A stretch of 17,644 nt of DNA. Origin: an uncultured Bacilli bacterium (GTDB lineage Bacteria; Bacillota_I; Bacilli_A; RF39; UBA660). A program made the position numbers and the translations under genes. The notes under the pieces are model-generated. The model did not search any database, was not told the origin of the DNA, and worked only from the letters and a program-made list of their open reading frames with translations. The stretch's first letter is position 1, and every line of letters begins with the position of its first letter. Shown in pieces: positions 8,435 to 15,564 of the stretch. The stretch is taken from the NCBI GenBank assembly GCA_947628105.1, contig CANQYN010000014.1:1-17644 (forward strand). The letters run 5' to 3'.

Positions 8435-9142
8435 ATGACTGCTCACAATGAAGCAAAATATGAAGATATTGCAAAAACAGTAATTATGCCAGGGGATCCT
8501 TTACGAGCAAAATATATTGCCGAACATTATTTAGAAGATTATCGCCTGGTCAATAAAATACGAGCAATGTATGCTTATACTGGAAAATATAAAGGAAAAG
8601 AAGTAACCATAATGGGATCAGGAATGGGAATTGCCAGTATGGGAATCTATTGTTACGAATTATTTCATTTTTATGATGTAGAACAAATTATTCGAATCGG
8701 CACTTGTGGATCTCATGATAAAGAGATAAAAGTATTAGATGTTATTCTAGCTGAAAAATCTTATAGTTTAACGAATTTTGAAACTTTATTTAACGATGAT
8801 GACATCGACGTTGTCTATTCGGATGATGAATTAAATAAAAAAATATTAGAAGTCGCATCTAAAAAAGAAATTCCTCTTCATTATGGACAAGTAGTAACAA
8901 GTGATGTTTTTGATGTCTATGTCGATAAAGAAAAATTTTTAAAACATATGCCAAAAGAAAAATATTTAGCAGTTGAGATGGAATCATATGCCTTATTTTA
9001 TCTAGCTAAATTATTACATAAAAAAGCATCTTGTCTACTTACTTGTGTCGATTCCATGTATGATAAGACAGTAATTTCTGCAAAAGAAAGAGAAACGGCA
9101 TTAGATCAGATGATTGAGCTAGCACTTGATTCAATTTCATAA
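8435..9142 (+). CDS. deoD: Purine nucleoside phosphorylase, DeoD type
   Basis: It catalyses phosphorolysis of purine (deoxy)nucleosides to free base and (deoxy)ribose-1-phosphate in cytosolic purine salvage. The 235 residues match the hexameric DeoD family. Active-site residues line up with the E. coli enzyme: His4, Gly20 and Arg24 in the G-D-P-L-R-A-K motif, Arg43, Arg87 in I-R-I-G-T-C-G, and V-E-M-E-S-Y at 180-185. The catalytic Asp206 and Arg219 (Asp204 and Arg217 in E. coli) are also present. The Ser usually before the catalytic Asp is Val here. The ribosome binding site is AGGAGG and the gene lies 10 bases after uvrA. A short palindrome after the stop has no U run, so transcription probably continues into the M16 genes. 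Confidence 0.95.
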   Translation: MTAHNEAKYEDIAKTVIMPGDPLRAKYIAEHYLEDYRLVNKIRAMYAYTGKYKGKEVTIMGSGMGIASMGIYCYELFHFYDVEQIIRIGTCGSHDKEIKVLDVILAEKSYSLTNFETLFNDDDIDVVYSDDELNKKILEVASKKEIPLHYGQVVTSDVFDVYVDKEKFLKHMPKEKYLAVEMESYALFYLAKLLHKKASCLLTCVDSMYDKTVISAKERETALDQMIELALDSIS

Positions 9143-9180
9143 ATTTTATAAAATTGGTCATATTAAAAAGGGTGAGGTAA

Positions 9181-10446
9181 ATGAAGTATACGAAAAAAGA
9201 TATGGGACGATATCGTATCCATATTATAAAAACGGATCAATATAAATCGATTACAGCGAAGATTAATTTTAAAAAAGAAATTGTCAAAGAAGAAGTAACT
9301 ATTCGCGAATTTTTATTAGATATGTTACTTATGACCAATAAAAAATATCCCACTCGAAAATTATTTCAATTAGAAAAAGAAAGACGTTATGATATTTTAA
9401 CCAATGGATCTAGTATTTTATCAGGAAGATATTCCATTTTATCTCTTTCTGTTAAATTTTTAGATGAGAAATATACGGAAATGGGAATGGCAGAACAATC
9501 ATTACAATTTTTACTTGATATGATTTTTTCTCCCAATGTTGAAAAGAATGCTTTTTCCAAAGAACTTTTTTTCCAACAGAAAAAAAACATGGAAGAATAT
9601 ATCAAGACGTTTGATGAAATTCCTGAAAATTATACGGCTCAACGATTCGATGAGATTCGTGGTCAAGGAACGCCAAGATCGTTTCATAAAGTGGGATATT
9701 TTTCTGATTTAAAAAAAATTACTCCAGAAAAATTATATGACTATTATCAATCTTTTTTAGAAGATGAAATTATTGATGTGTTTTTAATTGGAAATATTGA
9801 AGATCACCTAGTTTCTTATCTAACGAATCATCTTTCTTTTAAAGGGACTAGTCCAATATCCAAAAAACATGGTATTTATGATGATAACATTCATCAAAAA
9901 GAAGTGATGGAAACGGGTGATTATGAACAAAGCAAATTATTGATTAATTTAAAGGCAACTCATTTGACAGAATATGAAAGTAAATATGTGTTAGGCGCTT
10001 ATTCATATCTTTTAGGTGGAAGTCCAGAATCGATGTTGTTTCAAGAAATTCGTGAAAAAGAATCATTATGTTATGCGATTTCTGCTAATTCTAGTATCGT
10101 TTATCATACGGTTGCTATTTCGGCAGGAATCGATCAAGAAGCCTATTTAAAAACAGTAGAAAAAATTAAAATTATTCTACAAAAATTAAAACAAGGAAAT
10201 TTTGATGATTCTTTAATTCAACAATACAAGACAATTTATCAAAGCAGCTTATCTTCGATAGGAGAAAGTTCAGAATCCTTACTAAATATTTATGAAAATC
10301 ATGAATATATAAATAGTGATTTTAAAGAAGAAAAAGAAAAGCAAATTAAAAAATTAACGAAAAAAGACGTAGTTTCATTAGCTCAAAAAATTCATCTTGA
10401 TACCATTTATTTTTTAAAGGGGGTAGCAGATTATGGAGATTCATAA
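9181..10446 (+). CDS. ymfF: M16 family peptidase-like protein, YmfF type (no catalytic zinc motif)
   Basis: This 421-residue insulinase (M16) family member has no HxxEH zinc motif: the corresponding segment near residues 41-55 reads R-E-F-L-L-D-M-L-L-M-T-N. It keeps the C-terminal-domain signature R-E-K-E-S-L-C-Y, with Arg291 and Tyr298 at the spacing used for substrate binding by non-catalytic partners in two-subunit M16B enzymes. It overlaps the zinc-site-bearing partner by 14 bases, as in the ymfF-ymfH pair of Bacillus and relatives. No signal peptide is apparent, so it is probably cytoplasmic. The substrate is unknown. The start follows a GGTGAGG ribosome binding site. I infer the heterodimer role from the family; assignment to M16 is secure. 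Confidence 0.85.
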   Translation: MKYTKKDMGRYRIHIIKTDQYKSITAKINFKKEIVKEEVTIREFLLDMLLMTNKKYPTRKLFQLEKERRYDILTNGSSILSGRYSILSLSVKFLDEKYTEMGMAEQSLQFLLDMIFSPNVEKNAFSKELFFQQKKNMEEYIKTFDEIPENYTAQRFDEIRGQGTPRSFHKVGYFSDLKKITPEKLYDYYQSFLEDEIIDVFLIGNIEDHLVSYLTNHLSFKGTSPISKKHGIYDDNIHQKEVMETGDYEQSKLLINLKATHLTEYESKYVLGAYSYLLGGSPESMLFQEIREKESLCYAISANSSIVYHTVAISAGIDQEAYLKTVEKIKIILQKLKQGNFDDSLIQQYKTIYQSSLSSIGESSESLLNIYENHEYINSDFKEEKEKQIKKLTKKDVVSLAQKIHLDTIYFLKGVADYGDS

Positions 10447-11719
10447 AATAAAATCATTCGATATGACAATGTATAAAGAAGTGCTTCCCAATGGATTAGA
10501 AATTTATGTATTACCAAATGAAAAAGCGAGCAATATTCATGTGACTTTTTCTACTCGTTTTGGCTCTTTTCATCGTGAATTTATTCCCAAAGGAGAGGAT
10601 AAAATGATTAAATCTCCTGCGGGAATTGCCCATTTTCTAGAACATAAAATGTTTGAACAAGAAACGGGAGAAGATCCCTTTACTTTTTATGAGAAAAGGG
10701 GGATTGAAGCAAATGCCAATACGACTTTTTACAAAACGACTTATTTATTTTCTGGAAAAAACAATTTTGAAGAATGTCTTTCCTATTTAATTGATTATGT
10801 ACAAAGTCCTTATTTTACAGATGAAAATGTAGAAAAAGAAAAGGGAATTATTACTCAAGAAATTAAAATGGTAGCCGATTCTCCATATGCGAAAGGAGTC
10901 GATGAGGCAATTAAAAATTGTTTTCATGATTTTCCCTTATGTGATACTGTATTAGGAGAAGAAACTGATATTAATCAGATTTGCAAAGAAGATTTATATC
11001 GATGTTATCATACTTTTTATCAACCTAGTAATATGTTTTTGGTAATTACAGGAAATGTAAATCCTCAAAAAGCAATTGAACTTATTAAAAAAAATCAAGA
11101 GAAAAAAACTTTTCCTTTACCTACTAAAATTATTCAAAAAGAATATCACGATGAAAAAACAGTATATCAAACAGAAGAGACGATTTATAAAAATATAGAA
11201 ATTCCCAAATTAGTTACTGCTTATAAAATCGATGTTAGTCATAAAAATGGATTTTCTAATCAAGAAATAGATTGGTGCATTGAATTGTTTTTAGAATTGA
11301 TGTTTGGAATTACTTCTTCCTTTTCAGAAGAGGTAAAGAAAAAGCAAATTTTAATGGAAGAGATAGAATATACTACATTACGAGTGAACGATAAAATGAT
11401 TATTTTATTTATTGCAGATACGTTTCAACTGGAAAAATTAATGACTTCTATCGATAAAACATTACATCATATTCAACTTGATGAACAAGAATTCCTTTCT
11501 AAAAAAAGAAAAAGAATTGCGGATTCTATTTATATGAGTGATGATATTTATGGATTAAACAATTATGTGATGGCAGATATCATTAAATACCAAGAATTTT
11601 CTTATGATTTTCTAGAAAAATTAAAAAATATTTCATTTGCTCAATTTCAATCGATTATCCAACAACTTTCTTTTGATAATAAAACAATTGTTAAAATATG
11701 TCCCAAAAAAACAAAATAA
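10433..11719 (+). CDS. ymfH: M16 family zinc metallopeptidase, YmfH type (catalytic subunit)
   Basis: This is a 428-residue M16 peptidase with an intact inverted zinc motif H-F-L-E-H (67-71) and the two downstream acidic residues Glu136 and Glu143, seven apart, as in pitrilysin-like enzymes. The conserved N-A-x-T-x-x-x-x-T-x-Y segment (about 94-104) is also present. Its C-terminal half lacks the R...Y substrate-binding signature that the preceding YmfF-type protein carries, so the two probably form one active unit. A GGGGG ribosome binding site inside the end of ymfF and the 14-base overlap indicate translational coupling. No export signal is visible. In other Firmicutes the pair is often near rodZ and pgsA; here it follows deoD. 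Confidence 0.9.
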   Translation: MEIHKIKSFDMTMYKEVLPNGLEIYVLPNEKASNIHVTFSTRFGSFHREFIPKGEDKMIKSPAGIAHFLEHKMFEQETGEDPFTFYEKRGIEANANTTFYKTTYLFSGKNNFEECLSYLIDYVQSPYFTDENVEKEKGIITQEIKMVADSPYAKGVDEAIKNCFHDFPLCDTVLGEETDINQICKEDLYRCYHTFYQPSNMFLVITGNVNPQKAIELIKKNQEKKTFPLPTKIIQKEYHDEKTVYQTEETIYKNIEIPKLVTAYKIDVSHKNGFSNQEIDWCIELFLELMFGITSSFSEEVKKKQILMEEIEYTTLRVNDKMIILFIADTFQLEKLMTSIDKTLHHIQLDEQEFLSKKRKRIADSIYMSDDIYGLNNYVMADIIKYQEFSYDFLEKLKNISFAQFQSIIQQLSFDNKTIVKICPKKTK

Positions 11720-11734
11720 TTGTTTTTTCTTTTT
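11706..11734 (+). terminator. Weak AT-only terminator after ymfH
   Basis: A 9-bp stem (11706-11714 / 11720-11728) contains a single G-C pair. Its 5-base loop spans the ymfH stop codon, and a T-rich tract follows. It is thermodynamically weak and may allow read-through. Confidence 0.4.
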
Positions 11735-11743
11735 CTCGAGATA

Positions 11744-11772
11744 TTGATAAAAGAAAAAAAATTCGTTATAAT
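11744..11772 (+). promoter_or_regulatory. Strong sigma-A-type promoter of the pseudopilin gene
   Basis: TTGATA (11744-11749, five of six consensus bases) and TATAAT (11767-11772, six of six) are separated by exactly 17 bases. This is the closest match to consensus in the window. Confidence 0.8.
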
Positions 11773-11792
11773 GAATAATAGGAAGTGATGAT

Positions 11793-12167
11793 ATGAAACA
11801 AAAGGGTTTTACTTTGGCGGAATTGTTAGGAGTTATCGTTATATTAGGATTGTTAGCCTTAATTGTTATTCCTGTTGTTACCGAATCAATTAATGGATAT
11901 CGGATTCGAATTTGTGAAGTACAAGTAAAAGATGTCTTAGAAGCGGCTCGTGTTTGGGGGGCAGAAGAAGAAAACATCATGAAGTTACCACAAGATGAAA
12001 TTGAGACGAGAACTATTACATTAGCAGAATTGCAAGAGGGAGGATATATCGATAAAAATATTAAAAACCCTTTAAATAAAAATGAATATTTAGAGATGGA
12101 TATCACTATTAGAAGACAAGGTTATAAATTTAAATATACGACTAATTTTGATTGTGGAGGAAATTAA
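11793..12167 (+). CDS. Type IV pilin-like (pseudopilin) protein with prepilin N-terminus
   Basis: This 124-residue protein starts with a short basic leader, then G5-F6-T-L-A-E10, which matches the type III signal cleaved by prepilin peptidase between Gly5 and Phe6, with Glu at mature position 5. A continuous hydrophobic helix follows to about residue 29. Two cysteines, C41 and C121 near the C-terminus, could form a disulfide. It resembles ComGC/GspH-type pseudopilins of competence or secretion machinery, but no ATPase, platform protein or prepilin peptidase is in the window. It has its own promoter and terminator, so it is a single-gene unit. The ribosome binding site is AGGAAGTGATG. The prepilin character is clear; which machine it belongs to is unknown. 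Confidence 0.85.
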   Translation: MKQKGFTLAELLGVIVILGLLALIVIPVVTESINGYRIRICEVQVKDVLEAARVWGAEEENIMKLPQDEIETRTITLAELQEGGYIDKNIKNPLNKNEYLEMDITIRRQGYKFKYTTNFDCGGN

Positions 12168-12180
12168 ATCCTCTTTTTTT
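12156..12180 (+). terminator. Terminator of the pseudopilin gene
   Basis: The stem GGAGGA (12156-12161) pairs with TCCTCT (12169-12174, last pair G-U). The stop codon is in the 7-base loop and a run of T residues follows. Confidence 0.75.
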
Positions 12181-12193
12181 CTTTTCTATAAAA

Positions 12194-12202
12194 TGATATA
12201 AT
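12194..12202 (+). promoter_or_regulatory. Extended -10 promoter of the rRNA methyltransferase-rimM-trmD operon
   Basis: TGATATAAT has a TG extension and a perfect TATAAT at 12197-12202. The -35 region is only T-rich and overlaps the preceding terminator's T tract. Confidence 0.6.
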
Positions 12203-12218
12203 AAAAGAGGTGGTAATT

Positions 12219-12953
12219 ATGGTGTATACATCAACCGAAAATACAAAAATAAAAGAAATAAAAAAACTTCATCAAAAAAAATATCGAGATAAAAATAACT
12301 TGTTTTTAATCGAAGGAAAACATATGGTTTTAGAAGCATATAAAAAAGGATATTTAAAAGATTTGATCTTAGAAGAAAACGAAGTTTTTCCTCTCGATGT
12401 CAATACATTATATGTCACCAAGGAAATTTTGAATTATTTAAGTCAATTAGATACATTTTGTCCTATTATGGGAGTTTGTGAAAAAATCAATGAAAAAGAA
12501 GAAATTGGGAATCGTATTTTAATATTAGATGGCATTCAAGATCCTGGGAATTTAGGAACGATTATTCGAAGTGCAGTAGCGTTTGATATCGATACCATTA
12601 TTTTAAGTGATGATAGTGTCGATTTATATAATCAAAAAGTTCTTCGAGCATCTCAAGGAATGATGTTTTATGTCACGATTTTACGAAAAAATTTATCTGA
12701 ATTTCTTCCACAATTAAAAGAAAAAGAGTATCCTTTAATAGGAACTAAGGTAACTCATGGAAAAAAGATAAAAACAGTTGAAAAATTACAAAAATTTGCT
12801 ATAATAGTGGGCAATGAAGGAAATGGGATGAGAGAATCAACGCAAGAATTATGTGATGAATTCATTTATATTGAAATGAATGAACATTGTGAAAGTTTAA
12901 ATGTGGGAGTTGCCACTAGTATTATTTTATATGAATTAGATAAACAGGAGTAA
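12219..12953 (+). CDS. SpoU/TrmH-family rRNA 2'-O-methyltransferase (RlmB/YsgA-like)
   Basis: The protein has an N-terminal substrate-binding domain (about 1-85) with the typical K-x-L-x-x-K-K-Y-R-x-x-x-x-L-F-L-I-E-G start. A SpoU SAM-binding knot domain follows: motif 1 Q-D-P-G-N111-L-G-T-I-I-R117, motif 2 G-N199-E-G, motif 3 E225-S-L-N228-V. It most likely methylates a ribose 2'-OH in 23S rRNA, as Bacillus YsgA does; the exact target cannot be read from sequence. I chose ATG 12219 because GAGGTGG (12207-12213) is well placed before it. A GTG at 12210 lies inside that ribosome binding site and is not credible. This gives 244 residues. rimM follows after 2 bases. Confidence 0.9.
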   Translation: MVYTSTENTKIKEIKKLHQKKYRDKNNLFLIEGKHMVLEAYKKGYLKDLILEENEVFPLDVNTLYVTKEILNYLSQLDTFCPIMGVCEKINEKEEIGNRILILDGIQDPGNLGTIIRSAVAFDIDTIILSDDSVDLYNQKVLRASQGMMFYVTILRKNLSEFLPQLKEKEYPLIGTKVTHGKKIKTVEKLQKFAIIVGNEGNGMRESTQELCDEFIYIEMNEHCESLNVGVATSIILYELDKQE

Positions 12954-12955
12954 AT

Positions 12956-13447
12956 ATGAAGTATATCAAAATTGGAAAAATTACAAATACCCATGGAATA
13001 AAAGGAGAACTTCGCATTTTATCGTCTTTACCTTCTATTGATGTTTTACTGAAACCAAATTCTTATATTTATATGGGTGAAACCTATCAAAAGAAAAAAA
13101 TTTTAACCCATCGACTTCATAAAGGATATCATATGGTAACATTAGAAGGAATTGATCATATAGAAAAAGCTACCCTATGGAAAGGGAAGATGGTATTTAA
13201 GAAGAGAGACGAAATTGAAACAGATGACTATTTTGATGAAGATTATATTGGATTAGAAGCTTATAGTAATCGTTATTTAGGAAAAGTTGTAAATGTGAGA
13301 CATTTAAAAGCACAAGATTTGTTAGTTATTCAAAAAGAAAAAAAACAATATCTCGTACCAAAATTAGATGTTTTTATCGATTCTATCGATATTAAAAACA
13401 ACAAAATTTATATAATAGAAATCGAGGGACTGTTTGATGAAAATTGA
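12956..13447 (+). CDS. rimM: 16S rRNA processing / ribosome maturation factor RimM
   Basis: RimM binds ribosomal protein S19 and assists maturation of the 30S head. The 163 residues are the normal length. The N-terminal RimM domain opens with G-K-I-x-x-T-H-G-I-K-G-E-L-R. The C-terminal PRC-barrel (about 93-163) includes V-P-K-L-D-V-F-I-D-S-I-D and ends with the typical E-G-L-F-D. The ribosome binding site CAGGAG lies in the last codons of the upstream methyltransferase gene, indicating coupling. The stop is TGA, which supports the standard genetic code. It overlaps trmD by 11 bases. Confidence 0.95.
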   Translation: MKYIKIGKITNTHGIKGELRILSSLPSIDVLLKPNSYIYMGETYQKKKILTHRLHKGYHMVTLEGIDHIEKATLWKGKMVFKKRDEIETDDYFDEDYIGLEAYSNRYLGKVVNVRHLKAQDLLVIQKEKKQYLVPKLDVFIDSIDIKNNKIYIIEIEGLFDEN

Positions 13448-14105
13448 TATATTAACTTTATTCCCAGCTATGTATGATGGATTTTTAAATGAATCGATTA
13501 TCAAACGAGCTCGTTTAGATAAAAAAGTAGATATCCAAATTCATAATATTCGTGATTATTCTAAAGATAAGCATAAAAAAGTAGACGATTATGGATTTGG
13601 GGGCGGGAATGGAATGGTTCTTATGATTCAACCAATATATGATGCGTTAAAGGCATTAAGAACAGATGATTCTCTTGTCATTATGATGAGTCCTCAGGGA
13701 AGTACTTATTCTCAAAAAAAAGCATATGAATTAAGTAAGAAAAAGCATCTGATTTTATTATGTGGTCATTATGAAGGTTTCGATGAGAGAATTCGAAATT
13801 TAGTAGACTTTGAAATTAGTATAGGAGATTTTATCGTAACGGGTGGAGAACTTCCTAGTATGGTTATTACAGATAGTATTGTCCGTTTACTACCGGGAGT
13901 TATCGAAGAAGAATCTCATCGAAATGAAAGTTTTAATAACCATCTATTAGATTATCCTGTATATACCAAACCAGTAGAATTTAAAGGGATGAAAGTACCT
14001 GATATATTACTTTCAGGAAATCATCAAAAAATTGATGAATGGAGACAAAAAGAGGCTTTGAAAAAAACACAGAGCCGAAGACCTGATTTAATAGAAGGAA
14101 GATGA
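13437..14105 (+). CDS. trmD: tRNA (guanine-37-N1)-methyltransferase TrmD
   Basis: TrmD makes m1G37 next to the anticodon of certain tRNAs using SAM and so prevents +1 frameshifting. Hallmarks of the deep trefoil knot are M-K-I-D-I-L-T-L-F-P at the start, S-P-Q-G (85-88), C-G-H-Y-E-G-F-D-E-R (109-118) and I-G-D-F-I-V-T-G-G-E-L. The catalytic-loop segment reads N-E-S-F where D-S-F is common, and Y-T-K-P replaces Y-T-R-P; both are conservative. ATG 13437 gives the family-standard N-terminus (222 residues); a TTG at 13434 would add one Met only. It overlaps rimM by 11 bases, with GAGGG upstream as ribosome binding site. Confidence 0.96.
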   Translation: MKIDILTLFPAMYDGFLNESIIKRARLDKKVDIQIHNIRDYSKDKHKKVDDYGFGGGNGMVLMIQPIYDALKALRTDDSLVIMMSPQGSTYSQKKAYELSKKKHLILLCGHYEGFDERIRNLVDFEISIGDFIVTGGELPSMVITDSIVRLLPGVIEEESHRNESFNNHLLDYPVYTKPVEFKGMKVPDILLSGNHQKIDEWRQKEALKKTQSRRPDLIEGR

Positions 14106-14110
14106 TTTAG

Positions 14111-14587
14111 ATGAAAGCTACTCATTATTCTGTTGTTCGTAAAAAGAAAGTAGGGCCAAAAGCTAAAATCGATACGAAGCAATTATCGGGATACCAAGTA
14201 AAACCGAAAAATTCTAAAAAATATGGTCAAGTAGAAGTAAATTCAATGACTTTGATTAATCCTACTTTTATTGAAAAAGTGTTAAAAAAGAAAAATCAAA
14301 AAAAATTAGATTATTATTTGACTTATATTATACAGTTAGTGGATGATGAAGAAGATTCTGATTCTACTAATTTAATGATTGCTTTAAATGATTTAACTCA
14401 TTATAAATCAATTATTAATCATAAATATCGTAAATTTTTAGATGAAAAATACATTAATTTATTATTAAAAAAGATCGATATATTAGAACATGAAATAAAG
14501 AAAAAATTAAAAGCGATACAATATCAATATTATGAATCGTTATACTATACTCAAGAACAAGAAGAGGAAAAAGGAAAAGCAAGATAA
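14111..14587 (+). CDS. Unrecognised basic protein between trmD and rplS
   Basis: I do not recognise this 158-residue protein. The first 40 or so residues are Lys-rich and glycine/proline-containing, probably unstructured, with K-K-K-V-G-P-K-A-K. The remainder (about 48-150) looks mainly alpha-helical and rich in Lys, Tyr, Ile and Leu, with a short acidic loop D-D-E-E-D-S-D-S near 78-85 and an E-rich C-terminus. No cysteines, signal peptide or membrane segment are seen. It starts 5 bases after trmD behind a GAAGGAAG ribosome binding site, so it is co-transcribed with rRNA/tRNA-maturation genes. The position and basic character would fit an RNA- or ribosome-associated role, but that is inference. 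Codon use looks like that of its neighbours. Confidence 0.75.
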   Translation: MKATHYSVVRKKKVGPKAKIDTKQLSGYQVKPKNSKKYGQVEVNSMTLINPTFIEKVLKKKNQKKLDYYLTYIIQLVDDEEDSDSTNLMIALNDLTHYKSIINHKYRKFLDEKYINLLLKKIDILEHEIKKKLKAIQYQYYESLYYTQEQEEEKGKAR

Positions 14588-14591
14588 TAGC

Positions 14592-14620
14592 TTGCATTTT
14601 AATAAAAAGTATGATATTAT
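14592..14620 (+). promoter_or_regulatory. Internal promoter of rplS
   Basis: TTGCAT (14592-14597) and an extended -10 TGATATTAT (14612-14620, core TATTAT) are 17 bases apart. The predicted transcription start is about 14626-14628, exactly where the leader stem begins. Confidence 0.6.
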
Positions 14621-14626
14621 GTTTTA

Positions 14627-14664
14627 GGTAATCCGCTGATAAGTTCTTTTGTATCAAGATTACT
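14627..14664 (+). ncRNA. Structured 5' leader of rplS (candidate L19 autoregulatory leader)
   Basis: Two stacked helices are visible: GTAATC (14628-14633) with GATTAC (14658-14663), and TGATA (14637-14641) with TATCA (14652-14656). They are separated by a CGC / A internal loop and capped by a 10-base loop. The element sits about 20 bases before the rplS start. Firmicutes rplS mRNAs carry a known small L19 leader, and position and size fit. I could not compare it with the family model, so the identity is tentative. Confidence 0.55.
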
Positions 14665-14685
14665 GGATAGAAAAGGAGAGAGATT

Positions 14686-15045
14686 ATGAGATTAGTAGAC
14701 GAAATTACGAAAAGTCAAATTCGCAACGATTTACCAGAATTTCGTGTGGGCGATACGATACGTGTCGACATTAAGATTAAAGAGGGAAAAAGAGAAAGAA
14801 TTCAAGCTTTTGAAGGAATTGTAATGGCAATTCAAAATGGAGGAGTAAGTCAAACTTTTACAGTACGTAAAAAATCAGCGGGAATAGGAGTAGAAAGAAC
14901 CCTTCCTACGAATTCTCCTATTATTGATTCTATTACTGTTATCAAAAGAGGAAAAGTAAGACAAGCTAAATTAGGATATATCAGAAATTTGAAAAAACAA
15001 CCTAAAATTAAAGAAAGAAGAGACAAAGAAAATAAGGCATCCTAA
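14686..15045 (+). CDS. rplS: 50S ribosomal protein L19
   Basis: L19 sits at the 30S-50S interface. The 119 residues are standard length. Family features are the start with I-T-K-S-Q-I-R-x-D-L-P-E-F-R-V-G-D-T-I-R-V, then G-K-R-E-R-I-Q-A-F-E-G-I-V, the central F-T-V-R-K-K-S-x-G-I-G-V-E-R-T, and the basic tail with R-G-K-V-R-Q-A-K-L. The ribosome binding site is AAGGAGAG, 8 or so bases upstream. It belongs to the trmD cluster but has its own promoter and leader, which would let L19 be made far more abundantly than the upstream enzymes. Confidence 0.97.
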   Translation: MRLVDEITKSQIRNDLPEFRVGDTIRVDIKIKEGKRERIQAFEGIVMAIQNGGVSQTFTVRKKSAGIGVERTLPTNSPIIDSITVIKRGKVRQAKLGYIRNLKKQPKIKERRDKENKAS

Positions 15046-15058
15046 TTGCCTTGTTTTT
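15034..15058 (+). terminator. Intrinsic terminator of rplS
   Basis: The stem AAGGCA (15034-15039) / TGCCTT (15047-15052) has the rplS stop codon in its loop and is followed by G and five T residues. lepB begins only 6 bases after it, so some read-through must occur if lepB is expressed from this operon. Confidence 0.75.
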
Positions 15059-15063
15059 ACTTT

Positions 15064-15564
15064 ATGAAAAATATCAAAAAAATAATTCCATATTTAATTA
15101 TTATTGTTACTGTTGTATTGATTCGCACCTTTTTCGTCACACCTGTCGCAGTACAAGGAAAATCGATGTATCCCAATTTGGAACCTAAACAAATTTTAAT
15201 TTTAGAAAAAATAAATAAAAATTTTAAACGATTCGATGTTGTCGTTTTAAAAATAGGCAATGACAAATTAGTAAAAAGAATCATCGCATTACCAGGGGAA
15301 CATATCAAATATGTAGATGACAAATTATATATTAATCAAAAAATAGTCAAAGAAAACTTTGTGAAAAATACAAAGACAGATGACTTTGATTTAACAGAAT
15401 TTGGATATGATAAACTTCCAAAAAACACTTATTTTGTAATGGGGGATAATCGCGGTAATTCACTTGATAGTAGAGTGTTTGGACCGGTTGAAAAGAAAGA
15501 TTTTATCGGGAAAACCATCTTTTCTATCTTTCCCATTCGTCGTATTGGAACAATAAAAAAATAG
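15064..15564 (+). CDS. lepB: Type I signal peptidase
   Basis: It removes signal peptides from exported proteins outside the membrane. From ATG 15064 the product is 166 residues, a short Gram-positive SipS-type enzyme. It has one N-terminal membrane segment (about 7-25), the catalytic serine in G-K-S34-M-Y-P, the catalytic lysine in L-V-K71-R-I-I-A-L-P-G-E, and the G-D-N-R-G-N-S-L-D-S-R box near 130-142. There is no Shine-Dalgarno sequence before this ATG: the upstream bases are pyrimidine-rich and belong to the rplS terminator. A TTG at 15046 lies inside the terminator and would add an implausible P-C-F-Y-F extension. rplS-lepB order is common in clostridia, where rbgA usually follows; here the operon ends. 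Start moderately certain, function certain. Confidence 0.93.
   Translation: MKNIKKIIPYLIIIVTVVLIRTFFVTPVAVQGKSMYPNLEPKQILILEKINKNFKRFDVVVLKIGNDKLVKRIIALPGEHIKYVDDKLYINQKIVKENFVKNTKTDDFDLTEFGYDKLPKNTYFVMGDNRGNSLDSRVFGPVEKKDFIGKTIFSIFPIRRIGTIKK

Noticed and set aside
9141..9154. Palindrome AATTTTATAAAATT after deoD as a terminator
   Set aside because: It is all A/T, has almost no loop and no U run, and the next gene follows closely in the same direction with a good RBS.
11633..12106. A 157-codon open frame on the minus strand opposite the pseudopilin gene
   Set aside because: It is antisense to a well-supported gene with promoter, RBS and terminator, has no RBS of its own, and its composition is a mirror of the hydrophobic plus-strand gene.
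12210..12218. GTG start three codons upstream for the rRNA methyltransferase
   Set aside because: The GTG is part of the Shine-Dalgarno that serves ATG 12219, and the family N-terminus fits the ATG.
15046..15063. TTG start for lepB
   Set aside because: It sits inside the rplS terminator and would add P-C-F-Y-F before the normal SipS-like N-terminus.
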